39,046 bases of DNA from NCBI GenBank assembly GCA_022768185.1, contig JALEMS010000009.1, forward strand, positions 1 to 39,046. The letters run 5' to 3'. This DNA comes from Clostridiales bacterium (GTDB lineage: Bacteria; Bacillota; Clostridia; Oscillospirales; Oscillospiraceae). The position numbers were made by a program, and so were the translations under genes. The notes under the pieces are model-generated. The model made no database searches. It was not told where the DNA came from and saw only the letters and a list, made by a program, of their open reading frames with translations. The first letter of the stretch is position 1, and every line of letters starts with the position of its first letter. Of the stretch, positions 17,035 to 24,519 are shown one piece after another.

Positions 17035-18084
17035 TTACAGACCGCCGTCCGTCTCCGGGACGTCCGGCAGCGTCTGCGTCTCGTCGGCCTGCTCGAGCAC
17101 CGCCTCTGCCCGGCACGGCGCGTCCGAAAACTGCAGGCACAGCACCGCCTGCGGCCGGTTGACCGAAGCGGCGCAGAATTTTCCGCCCGCCTGCGCGGCC
17201 CGCGCCGCCGTCTCCAGCAGCTGCGCCAGCGTCGTGCGCGTGAGCGGCCCGCCCCGCCAGTGCAGCACCAGCGAGGCTTTTTTCTTCCGCACAGCCTGCT
17301 GCACGCGCTTTTCCACGTCCTCAAGCTTCGTCAGCGACAGGCGCGCGGTGCGGTAATAAAACGCCGTGGCATCCGTGCAGGCGGGAACCGGCTCCACCAG
17401 AGGCCGGTGGTCGCGGAAGACGGCGCGGTCGTCCAGCAGCAGATAGTCCCGCCGCGTTTGGCCGCAGGCGGCGCTCAGCGACAGGTCGTAGGTCGCGTCG
17501 ACGTGATACGCCTCTTTCCCAAGGCGCACCACGTTCCACGCATGCCGGTACGGCACGCCCTCCCCGGGCGCTTCCTGACTGATGGCGACGACGCACGGCA
17601 GCTCCAGCCGGTCGCACAGCAGCTTCAGGCTCTTTGCGATGCCCTCGCAGACGCCGACGCCCTGTGTCAGCGGGCCGAGCGCCTCGTGCGAATAGGCCTT
17701 CTTCAGCTTGTCATACCGCACGCCTTCGCAGAGAAAATCGTGCAGGAAGCGCACGCGGTCGGCCCCCTCAAAGCGCGCGGCCTCGCGCGCAAGGCGCGTC
17801 ACGCGCGCCTCAAGGGCCTGCCGGTGGGTCTGGATGCGGCCCCGGTCAAACAGATAGTCCGGCAGCAGCTCGGTGTTTTCCGCGCCGGGCGCGGTGCGGC
17901 AGCGCAGCGACTCGATATAAAAGATCTCCGGATGATCCAGCCGCAGCAGAAACGACAGCTCGCTCAGCCGCCGGCCCGGCAGCGCCGGCACGCGGATGAC
18001 GCGCTCGAGCGTCTGATAGCCCCGCAGCATGGCGGCATAGGCCTCGCGCTCGGCGCGTACAAGGCGGCTGCGATAATATTCCAT
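17035..18084 (-). CDS. Transglutaminase-like cysteine-protease-fold protein
   Basis: 349 residues without signal peptide or membrane segment. The central transglutaminase-like core shows the expected triad: C146 in GVGVCEGIAK, H181 in YRHAWNVV and D196 in HVDATYD. The N-terminal 110 residues are mostly helical and charged; the C-terminal 100 residues match nothing I recognise. Bacterial members of this superfamily are usually peptidases or amidases, not protein cross-linkers. A cytoplasmic location is inferred. It lies between the vWA lipoprotein and the EFR1 gene on the same strand, but a terminator separates it from the former. Confidence 0.75.
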   Translation of the reverse strand: MEYYRSRLVRAEREAYAAMLRGYQTLERVIRVPALPGRRLSELSFLLRLDHPEIFYIESLRCRTAPGAENTELLPDYLFDRGRIQTHRQALEARVTRLAREAARFEGADRVRFLHDFLCEGVRYDKLKKAYSHEALGPLTQGVGVCEGIAKSLKLLCDRLELPCVVAISQEAPGEGVPYRHAWNVVRLGKEAYHVDATYDLSLSAACGQTRRDYLLLDDRAVFRDHRPLVEPVPACTDATAFYYRTARLSLTKLEDVEKRVQQAVRKKKASLVLHWRGGPLTRTTLAQLLETAARAAQAGGKFCAASVNRPQAVLCLQFSDAPCRAEAVLEQADETQTLPDVPETDGGL

Positions 18085-18106
18085 GTTTATGCCCCGTGTC
18101 TGTTCT

Positions 18107-18141
18107 TTTGAAAAGAAGCCGCCGCCCGGCAGGCGACGGCT
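18107..18141 (-). terminator. Terminator of the vWA lipoprotein gene
   Basis: On the minus strand AGCCGTCGCC and GGCGGCGGCT (18141-18132 and 18126-18117) form a 10-bp stem with one G-U pair and loop TGCCG, followed by TCTTTTC. It lies just past the lipoprotein stop codon and before the transglutaminase-like gene. Confidence 0.65.
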
Positions 18142-18149
18142 CCGCGTTG

Positions 18150-19409
18150 TTATCCCTGCCCGTCCGGCACATAGGCCGAGACCGCGGTCTGCCGGCCGCA
18201 GTACCGCTGGATGATGCGCACCAGGCAGTCGTTGAGCGGCTCGACGGTGTAGGCCCCGACGGTCGGCTCAAGATGCTCCCCGCCGACGCCGCTGTCATCC
18301 GTCAGAAACACGTAGGTGCCTCCCGTCAGCAGGGCGAAGGTGCGGCAGAGGTATTCCGTCGTCCCGTCCGCGCCGCTGGACACCACCGGGATCACCCGGA
18401 TGCCCTGTGCAGCCGCCTCGGGCAGCAGCGTGCGCAGCTGCGCCTTCACGTCCGCTTCGTCATGCGGGGGCGCGTCCAGCACAAGGAAGCACAGCTTCAC
18501 CGCGTCCTCGTCCCAGACATGGCCGTTCACGGCGTTGTCCAGCGCGGTGTGCACGGCCTCGGGATAGTCCCCGCCGCCTTCCGCCGTCTGCGGAGCAATG
18601 TCCTGCAGCGACTGCTCCACCGTTTTGAAATCAAAATAGCGGACGATGTATTCGTCCTGCGTGTCGCGGTAGAAGTTGACGCTTGTGCGCACGGCACAAC
18701 CGGTGGCCTCCTCCACGCGGGAGACGACGTCAGCCAGCTCCTCCTTGATATACGCCAGCTCGTCGCCCATCGACCCGGTCGCGTCCACCATGAACATCAG
18801 GTCGAGCTTGCTCGGCGCTTCGGCGCGCACCGGCAGCGTCAGCTCCGCCGCGCCGTCCGTCACATTGGCCTCAACGTCCCCGGCGCGCACGCGCTCCGGT
18901 ACGGTCTGCTCTGCGCCGTCGACGTTGTAATAAAGGTACGCCGTGCCCGTTTCGTCGGTGCATGCAGCGTACAGCGTTTCGCCGCCGCCCAGCAGCTCCA
19001 CCGGTACGCCGGCGCACGGCGCGCCGGTCTCGTCGGTCACGCGCGCGGTCACGCGGTGCAGCGCCTCGAGCCGCCAGCGCTCGCCGATGCCGCGCCAGTA
19101 CGGCTGCTCCAGCAGCGCAAGCCACTCGTCAAAGGCGGCGCAGTCGTTCCACTCGCCGGCCGTCAGCGTGCCGGCCGCGGGCGCGGGGGCGTTGGGGGTT
19201 CCCGGATCGGGCGCGGTGGACGCCGCCTCCGACTCGACGACAAAGTCCCCGTCCGGCGCCAGGGCGCCGGCGTCTTCCGTGCTGGCAAACAGACCGCTGT
19301 GCGTTCCGGTGCCGGAGATCTCGCCGTCACCCGGCGCGGCAGTCGCGCCGCAGGCCGACAGCAGCAGGCACAGGCTCAGGCCCAGCGCCGCAAGGACATG
19401 CTTTTTCAT
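18150..19409 (-). CDS. von Willebrand factor A-domain lipoprotein
   Basis: 419 residues. A lipoprotein signal with lipobox LLSAC and lipidated C20 is followed by an acidic, Ala/Pro-rich linker. A short region resembling a carboxypeptidase-regulatory or Ig-like beta module comes next (TARVTDETGAPCAGVPVELL). The vWA domain has its MIDAS motif DATGS near residue 206, so it likely binds Mg2+ and a ligand outside the membrane. AGGAGG lies 8 bases before the ATG at 19409; an in-frame extension upstream is not plausible. Partner and function are unknown. Confidence 0.85.
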   Translation of the reverse strand: MKKHVLAALGLSLCLLLSACGATAAPGDGEISGTGTHSGLFASTEDAGALAPDGDFVVESEAASTAPDPGTPNAPAPAAGTLTAGEWNDCAAFDEWLALLEQPYWRGIGERWRLEALHRVTARVTDETGAPCAGVPVELLGGGETLYAACTDETGTAYLYYNVDGAEQTVPERVRAGDVEANVTDGAAELTLPVRAEAPSKLDLMFMVDATGSMGDELAYIKEELADVVSRVEEATGCAVRTSVNFYRDTQDEYIVRYFDFKTVEQSLQDIAPQTAEGGGDYPEAVHTALDNAVNGHVWDEDAVKLCFLVLDAPPHDEADVKAQLRTLLPEAAAQGIRVIPVVSSGADGTTEYLCRTFALLTGGTYVFLTDDSGVGGEHLEPTVGAYTVEPLNDCLVRIIQRYCGRQTAVSAYVPDGQG

Positions 19410-19508
19410 GAGGTTCGCCTCCTGTTTCCGAATTTTGACTTCTTCACAGGTTTGACAGGATATTCCTTCAAAGGTTCCGCATCCGGCGAACATTTGTCCG
19501 TCCGGCAA

Positions 19509-19901
19509 TCATTTTTTGTTTGTTTCGTTCTCCGACAGGTGCCGCCGGAAATGGTGGTACAGCGCGTCAAAGGTCTCGTTGCTGATGTCATGCTCGATCT
19601 TGCAGGCGTCCTCGCGCGCGATCTTTTCGGGCACGCCGATGCGCTGCAGCATTTCCACCAGCAGGCGGTGGCGGCTGTAGATGCGCTGGGCGATCTCCAG
19701 CCCCGGCGGCGTCAGCGTGATGAGACCGTCCTTGTCCATGCAGATATATCCGTTTTCGCGCAGGCGCTTGGTGGCATAGCTCACGCTGGGCTTGGTCACG
19801 CCCAGGTGCTCCGCCACGTCGATTGAACGCACATACCCCTGCGTTTCCTGCAGCATCAGCATGGCCTCCAGATAGTCCTCCGCCGACCTTTGAATTTTCA
19901 T
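19509..19901 (-). CDS. DtxR/MntR-family metal-dependent repressor, probably iron-responsive
   Basis: 130 residues: an N-terminal winged helix-turn-helix (SIDVAEHLGVTKPSVSYATKRL) and a metal-binding dimerisation domain, without the SH3-like domain, as in MntR. Predicted metal ligands by comparison with B. subtilis MntR are D9, E12, H78, E103 and H104. MntR Glu99 is replaced here by C100, the residue used by DtxR/IdeR (DACKIEH). It is divergent from feoAAB and three operator-like repeats lie between, so I infer repression of iron uptake. AAGGGG precedes the ATG at 19901; an in-frame upstream extension lacks a ribosome binding site. Confidence 0.88.
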   Translation of the reverse strand: MKIQRSAEDYLEAMLMLQETQGYVRSIDVAEHLGVTKPSVSYATKRLRENGYICMDKDGLITLTPPGLEIAQRIYSRHRLLVEMLQRIGVPEKIAREDACKIEHDISNETFDALYHHFRRHLSENETNKK

Positions 19902-19938
19902 TGGCACAACCCCTTTTTTGACGGAACTGCTTTTGTAC

Positions 19939-19967
19939 AGGTTAGCACATTCCCCCCGAAAATACAA
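19939..19967 (-). promoter_or_regulatory. Possible promoter of the dtxR-family gene
   Basis: On the minus strand TTGTAT (19967-19962) and TAACCT (19944-19939) are 17 bases apart. The -10 region contains GCTAACCT, which resembles half of the feo operator, so autoregulation is possible. Confidence 0.45.
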
Positions 19968-19990
19968 GGAAGCAAATCGCAAAAAAGCGC

Positions 19991-20019
19991 TTGACAAGTC
20001 CGGTTAGATGTGTTAAACT
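19991..20019 (+). promoter_or_regulatory. Sigma-A promoter of the feo operon
   Basis: A perfect -35 TTGACA (19991-19996), a 17-base spacer and TAAACT (20014-20019). Transcription would start near 20026. Operator-like repeat 1 covers the spacer and -10. Confidence 0.8.
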
Positions 20020-20077
20020 GCCCGCAGGTTAGATAAAGCTAACTAATATTTTCCCCTCTCGGTTAAATGCTTCTAAC
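20002..20077. promoter_or_regulatory. Three operator-like repeats for a metal repressor upstream of feoA
   Basis: Three 17-base sites share GGTTAnAT, five variable bases and then TAA(A)C: GGTTAGATGTGTTAAAC (20002-20018), GGTTAGATAAAGCTAAC (20027-20043) and GGTTAAATGCTTCTAAC (20061-20077). Each is an imperfect inverted repeat of GTTA and TAAC, resembling the published DtxR box (TTAGGTTAGSCTAACCTAA). Site 1 overlaps the promoter, site 2 the transcription start and site 3 the leader. Binding by the adjacent DtxR-family protein is inferred. Confidence 0.75.
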
Positions 20078-20101
20078 TGAGAAAACGATCAGGAGGATTT
20101 C

Positions 20102-20314
20102 ATGATGCCGCTTGCACTCATCAACACCGGCGAAGAGGCTGTCATCCGCAAGGTCGGCGGAGACGCCGCCATAAAGCGCCATCTGAACGATCTGGGCTTT
20201 GTCGCGGGCGCGCCCGTCAGGGTCGTTTCGGAGCTGGACGGTCATCTGATCGTCAATATCAAGGACTCCCGCATTGCCATCAGCCGACAGATGGCAGGCA
20301 AAATCATGGTTTGA
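20102..20314 (+). CDS. feoA: FeoA-family ferrous-iron transport accessory protein (first copy)
   Basis: 70 residues folding as an SH3-like FeoA domain (LNDLGFVAGAPVRVVSELDGHLIVNI, then SRIAISRQMAGKI). FeoA is a cytosolic partner thought to act on FeoB. AGGAGG lies 5 bases before the ATG; the next codon is also ATG. It opens the operon feoA-feoA-feoB-Cys-rich protein. Confidence 0.9.
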   Translation: MMPLALINTGEEAVIRKVGGDAAIKRHLNDLGFVAGAPVRVVSELDGHLIVNIKDSRIAISRQMAGKIMV

Positions 20315-20333
20315 GAAGGAGAGACACAGGCAG

Positions 20334-20555
20334 ATGAAGAGCCTCAGAGATGTAAAAATCGGCGACACCGCCCGTGTTGCAAGGCTGCACGGAGCCGGTG
20401 CGGTAAAGCGCCGGATCATGGACATGGGCGTTACCCGCGGTACGGAGATCACCGTGCGCAGGGTTGCCCCGCTCGGCGATCCCATCGAGGTCACCGTGCG
20501 CGGCTACGAGCTTTCGATCCGCAAGGCCGACGCAGCCCAGATCGAAATGGAGTAA
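20334..20555 (+). CDS. feoA: FeoA-family protein (second copy)
   Basis: 73 residues with the FeoA pattern (LRDVKIGDTARVARL, RRIMDMGVTRGTEITVRRVAPLGDPIEV, then GYELSIRKADAAQIEM), closer to the classical FeoA C-terminal signature than copy 1. A frame upstream would extend it by 20 residues into copy 1, but the ATG at 20334 matches the family start. AAGGAG lies about 13 bases upstream, a long spacing. Two FeoA proteins before FeoB are common in Clostridia. Confidence 0.9.
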   Translation: MKSLRDVKIGDTARVARLHGAGAVKRRIMDMGVTRGTEITVRRVAPLGDPIEVTVRGYELSIRKADAAQIEME

Positions 20556-20634
20556 AAAAACCGCGAAGGCAAAGCCGTTTTCATGCGTTCAGAAGGACCG
20601 TGCATGACGGCGCGCCGGAAGAAGGAGAATTATC

Positions 20635-23070
20635 ATGGGAAAAGAAATTCGGATCGCACTTGCCGGCAACCCCAACTGCGGCAAGACGACCCTGTTCAAC
20701 GCCCTCACCGGCTCCAACCAGTACGTTGGCAACTGGCCGGGCGTCACCGTTGAAAAAAAGGAAGGCCGCCTGAAGAAGAACAGCGACGTCTTCATCGCCG
20801 ACCTGCCGGGCATCTACTCTCTGTCCCCCTATACGCTCGAGGAGGTCGTCGCCCGCGAATACCTCACCATGGAACGGCCGGACGCGATCCTCAACATCGT
20901 CGACGGCACCAATCTTGAGCGAAACCTCCACCTCACCACACAGCTGGCCGAGCTGGGTATCCCGATGGTCGTGGCCGTCAACATGATGGACCTCGTCCGT
21001 AAGAACGGCGACAAGCTGGACCTCCGGCAGCTGAGCGAGGCGCTTGGCTGCAAATGCGTTGAAATCTCCGCCCTGAAGGGCGAGGGCGTCATGGAGGCCG
21101 CACAGGAGGCCGTCAAGGCCGCCGCCGGCCCGCGCATGGTCCCGCCGCACACGTACTCCGGCCCCGTCGAGCACGCGCTGGCCCATCTGGAAGAGGCCGC
21201 GCTGCACGACATGCCCGCCGAGCAGCAGCGCTGGTACGCGCTCAAGCTGTTCGAGCGTGACGAAAAGATTCTTGCCAGGCTCAGGCTGCCGCAGGAGACG
21301 CTCGACCACATCGAGTTTGACATCAAAGCGGCGGAAAAAGAACTGGACGACGACGCCGAAAGCATCATCACCAATGAGCGCTATGTTTACATCACCGAGC
21401 TGATCCGCCGCTGCTACAGAAAAAAGAACGCCGGAAAGCTCTCTCCCTCCGACAAAATCGACCGCGTCGTGACAAACCGCTGGCTGGCTCTGCCGATCTT
21501 CGCGGTGGTCATGTTCCTGGTCTACTACATATCCGTTACCACGGTCGGCGGCCTTGCGACCGACTGGGCCAACGACGGCGTCTTCGGCGACGGCTGGCAC
21601 CTGTTCGGCATCGGCTCGGCTGTCTACAGCGAAGCGGCGGACGAGTACGCCGTCCCCCGCGGCATGGCAGCCGCCTTTGAGGAGGCCGCGGCCGAAGCCG
21701 GCGTCGATCCGGCCGAAGCCGCCGACCTGTCCGCAACCGCCGTCTTCTACGACGACGACGGCAACGTCACCGAAACGATCCCCGTTTCCTACGCCGACTA
21801 CATGGCAGTCTCCGGGATGGAGGAGCCGGATCCGGCAGCGTACGGCGTGTGGGTGCCCGGCATCCCGGTCCTGGTCGAGGCGGGGCTGGAGAAGCTCCGC
21901 TGCGCCGATTGGCTGCAGTCTCTGATCCTCGACGGCATCGTCGCCGGCGTGGGCGCGGTGCTCGGCTTCGTGCCGCAGATGCTGATTTTGTTCCTGTTTC
22001 TGGCCTTCCTCGAGTCCTGCGGCTACATGGCGCGCGTCGCCTTCGTCATGGACCGCATCTTCCGCAAGTTCGGTCTCAGCGGCAAGAGCTTCATCCCGAT
22101 GCTGATCGGCACGGGCTGCGGCGTACCCGGCATCATGGCCTCGCGTACCATTGAAAACGAACGCGACCGGCGCATGACCATCATGACCACCACCTTCATC
22201 CCCTGCGGCGCAAAGCTGCCCATCATCGCTCTGATCGCCGGCGCCATGTTTGACGGCGCGGCCTGGGTCGCACCGAGCGCTTACTTCATCGGCATCGCCG
22301 CCATCGTCATCTCCGGCATCCTGCTCAAGAAGACCAGAATGTTTGCCGGCGACGTGGCGCCCTTCGTCATGGAGCTGCCCGCCTACCACTGGCCGACCGT
22401 CGGCAACGTGCTCCGCTCCATGTGGGAGCGCGGCTGGTCCTTCATCCGGAAGGCCGGCACCATCATCCTGCTGGCCACCATCTTCGTGTGGTTTGCCTCC
22501 GGCTACGGCTGGGAGAACGGCTCCTTCGGCGCCGTTGATATGGACAACAGCATTCTGGCCGTCATCGGCGGCGCGATCTGCTGGCTGTTCAAGCCGCTCG
22601 GCTGGGGCAACTGGCAGGGCGCCGTGGCAGCCATCACGGGCCTGATCGCCAAGGAGAACGTCGTCGGTACGTTCGGCGTCCTGTTCGGCGGCTTCGAGGC
22701 GGTTGCTGAAAACGGCTGGCAGATCTGGTCCAACCTCCGCGCCGCCTACACCCCGCTGGCTGGCTACAGCTTTCTCGTCTTCAACCTGCTGTGCGCTCCG
22801 TGCTTCGCTGCCATCGGCGCGATCCGCCGCGAGATGAACAGCGCCAGGTGGACGTGGTTCGCCATCGGCTACCAGTGCGTCTTCGCCTACGCGATCTCCC
22901 TGGTCATCTATCAGCTGGGCATGCTGTTCACCGGACGCGGCTCCGTCCCCGGCTCGATCGCCGCGATCGCCGTCGTGGCCGTGATCGTGTGGATGCTGTT
23001 GCGCCGCGCTCCGCAGCACGACGGCCGCGCTTCGATGTCCGCCGTCTCCGCGGCAAACATCAAGGTCTGA
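20635..23070 (+). CDS. feoB: Ferrous iron transporter FeoB
   Basis: 811 residues. The N-terminal G domain has G1 GNPNCGKT (11-18), G3 DLPG (56-59) and G4 NMMD (116-119). A helical GDI-like spacer leads to the polytopic membrane domain beginning near residue 282. Gate-like motifs GCGVPG and PCGAKLP are visible. Between the first and second membrane segments, about residues 330-405, is an acidic Ala/Glu/Asp-rich insertion not present in the E. coli protein (773 residues). GAAGGAG precedes the ATG. FeoB imports Fe2+ across the cytoplasmic membrane under anaerobic conditions. Confidence 0.96.
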   Translation: MGKEIRIALAGNPNCGKTTLFNALTGSNQYVGNWPGVTVEKKEGRLKKNSDVFIADLPGIYSLSPYTLEEVVAREYLTMERPDAILNIVDGTNLERNLHLTTQLAELGIPMVVAVNMMDLVRKNGDKLDLRQLSEALGCKCVEISALKGEGVMEAAQEAVKAAAGPRMVPPHTYSGPVEHALAHLEEAALHDMPAEQQRWYALKLFERDEKILARLRLPQETLDHIEFDIKAAEKELDDDAESIITNERYVYITELIRRCYRKKNAGKLSPSDKIDRVVTNRWLALPIFAVVMFLVYYISVTTVGGLATDWANDGVFGDGWHLFGIGSAVYSEAADEYAVPRGMAAAFEEAAAEAGVDPAEAADLSATAVFYDDDGNVTETIPVSYADYMAVSGMEEPDPAAYGVWVPGIPVLVEAGLEKLRCADWLQSLILDGIVAGVGAVLGFVPQMLILFLFLAFLESCGYMARVAFVMDRIFRKFGLSGKSFIPMLIGTGCGVPGIMASRTIENERDRRMTIMTTTFIPCGAKLPIIALIAGAMFDGAAWVAPSAYFIGIAAIVISGILLKKTRMFAGDVAPFVMELPAYHWPTVGNVLRSMWERGWSFIRKAGTIILLATIFVWFASGYGWENGSFGAVDMDNSILAVIGGAICWLFKPLGWGNWQGAVAAITGLIAKENVVGTFGVLFGGFEAVAENGWQIWSNLRAAYTPLAGYSFLVFNLLCAPCFAAIGAIRREMNSARWTWFAIGYQCVFAYAISLVIYQLGMLFTGRGSVPGSIAAIAVVAVIVWMLLRRAPQHDGRASMSAVSAANIKV

Positions 23071-23109
23071 TTTCCCGGTAATCGATCCGGATGGAAAGGA
23101 GTTTGTCCC

Positions 23110-23304
23110 ATGCTTTCCTGGCTTACCGAAAACCTTGGCTCCCTCATCATCGGCCTGGTTCTTCTTGCGATCGTGGCGGCCATTGTGGCCGGCAGGGTGC
23201 GCAAAGGTAAAATGTCCTCCGGCGGCTGCTCGTGCGGCTGCTCCGGATGCCCGATGAGCGGCAGCTGCCACGGCGGCAGCACAGGCTGCGAAGGCAAGCG
23301 CTGA
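23110..23304 (+). CDS. FeoB-associated Cys-rich membrane protein
   Basis: 64 residues: a single membrane helix (LGSLIIGLVLLAIVAAIVAG), a basic stop, then a Cys/Gly-rich tail with six cysteines (CSCGCSGC, then two more singles). This is the small protein commonly found after feoB in Clostridia, and it may play the part of FeoC or bind metal. AAAGGAG precedes the ATG. It is the last gene of the feo operon. Confidence 0.88.
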   Translation: MLSWLTENLGSLIIGLVLLAIVAAIVAGRVRKGKMSSGGCSCGCSGCPMSGSCHGGSTGCEGKR

Positions 23305-23434
23305 CGTTCGGTTTGATTTCATACAGCCCATCCGCTTTCCACTTCCTGTCCCGGGGCCGTCTCCCGGCGGCCCCACCCGTTATGTTGGTTTTCCATTGAT
23401 ACTCCTCAATTTTTACATCTCTCCAAACACAGGG

Positions 23435-23464
23435 AAAACGGCTCCGTCCGCGGGGTCGTTTTTT
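23435..23464 (+). terminator. Terminator of the feo operon
   Basis: AAAACGGCTCC (23435-23445) pairs with GGGGTCGTTTT (23452-23462), including two G-T positions, followed by TT. It lies 130 bases after the last feo gene. Confidence 0.65.
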
Positions 23465-23480
23465 CCTGCCGGAAACGCAA

Positions 23481-23516
23481 GCCGCCCCGCCGTCCGATAC
23501 CGGACGGCGGGGCGGC
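23481..23516. terminator. GC-rich hairpin past the methyltransferase gene
   Basis: A 16-bp perfect stem (23481-23496 with 23501-23516, loop ATAC) lies just after the methyltransferase stop on the minus strand. The minus-strand tail TTGCGTTTCC is only moderately T-rich. Confidence 0.6.
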
Positions 23517-23532
23517 CTGCTCCGAAGCTTCG

Positions 23533-24456
23533 TTATCTTGCGTTTCTCTCCCAGAAGACGCCGTCCTCGTAGCCCTGAATGCGCGGGTCGGTGCGGGCGC
23601 GCTCGAGGCGCTGCTCGGCCCAGATGCAGTACTGCGCGCTGCGTTCAACGCCGATGTAACGCCGGCCCAGCTTGCAGGCGGCGACACTGGTCGTGCCCGA
23701 GCCGAGGAAGGGATCGAGCACCACGGCACCGGGGTCGGAGCTGGCCAGGATGATGCGCGCGGCAAGCTTTTCCGGCTTCTGGGTGGGATGGGCGGTGTTC
23801 TCCGGCATCGACCAGAACGGGACGGTCAAATCGTCCCAGAGATTGGAGGGGCAGGTGTCGCGGAATTTGCCGTCCCCGGTCTGTATCCAGTCCTTCGGCG
23901 CGCCGCCGGCGCGGTATGGGGCCAGCACCCGCCGGCGCAGGCGCACGGCGTCCACATGGAACGTCCAGTTGTCCCCCTTCGTGGCGAACCAGACGTCCTC
24001 CATGCCGTTTTTCCAGTTTTTTGCCGCGCCGCGTCCCTTCTCACGCTGCCAGGTGATGCGGCTGCGCACGGTGAAGTGCTGCTCGAGCGCGTGCTGGACG
24101 GTTGCGCTGCTCTGCCAGTCGCAGCAGACGTAGATGCTGCCGCCCTCGCGCAGCAACGGCGCCGCCGCCGCCAGCCACCGGGCGGTGTAGGCCGCATATT
24201 CCTCCCGGGAGGTACGGGAGAACACACCGGAATCAAAGCGCTTGGTCAGGTTATACGGCGGGTCTGCCACAATCAGGTCGGCGCAGCCGCGCGGCAGGCA
24301 CGGCAGCACCGCCAGCGCGTCGCCGCAGACGGTTTTGTCCAGCACGTCGGCAAGCTGCACCGGCCCGTTCACCGTGACGCAGCGGGCCAGATACGCCGCA
24401 CCTTCCTCCGGCGTCGTGTCGATGGTTTTGTTGCGGGGAGCTTTTTCCTTTGCCAT
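23533..24456 (-). CDS. Beta-class site-specific DNA methyltransferase (N4-cytosine or N6-adenine)
   Basis: 307 residues. Catalytic motif IV DPPY (65-68) precedes the AdoMet-binding motif I DPFLGSGTT (from 248), the beta-class order. AHPTQKPEKL (motif X region) is also present, and the target-recognition segment should lie between about 140 and 215. DPPY is compatible with N6-adenine or N4-cytosine. No restriction endonuclease is adjacent, so it looks orphan. AAGGAG precedes the ATG. It follows gyrA on the same strand, but a terminator hairpin separates them. Sequence specificity cannot be read from sequence. Confidence 0.88.
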   Translation of the reverse strand: MAKEKAPRNKTIDTTPEEGAAYLARCVTVNGPVQLADVLDKTVCGDALAVLPCLPRGCADLIVADPPYNLTKRFDSGVFSRTSREEYAAYTARWLAAAAPLLREGGSIYVCCDWQSSATVQHALEQHFTVRSRITWQREKGRGAAKNWKNGMEDVWFATKGDNWTFHVDAVRLRRRVLAPYRAGGAPKDWIQTGDGKFRDTCPSNLWDDLTVPFWSMPENTAHPTQKPEKLAARIILASSDPGAVVLDPFLGSGTTSVAACKLGRRYIGVERSAQYCIWAEQRLERARTDPRIQGYEDGVFWERNAR

Positions 24457-24471
24457 GACAGGCTCCTTGTC

Positions 24472-24504
24472 AAATGCGCCCGGACGGCAGGTCCGGGCGC
24501 ATTT
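24472..24504 (-). terminator. Terminator of gyrA
   Basis: A perfect 14-bp stem AAATGCGCCCGGAC/GTCCGGGCGCATTT (24472-24485 with 24491-24504) lies between gyrA and the methyltransferase. On the minus strand it ends in ATTTGAC, a short T tract, so some read-through into the methyltransferase is likely. Confidence 0.65.
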
Positions 24505-24519
24505 CATTTCAAACTGCGG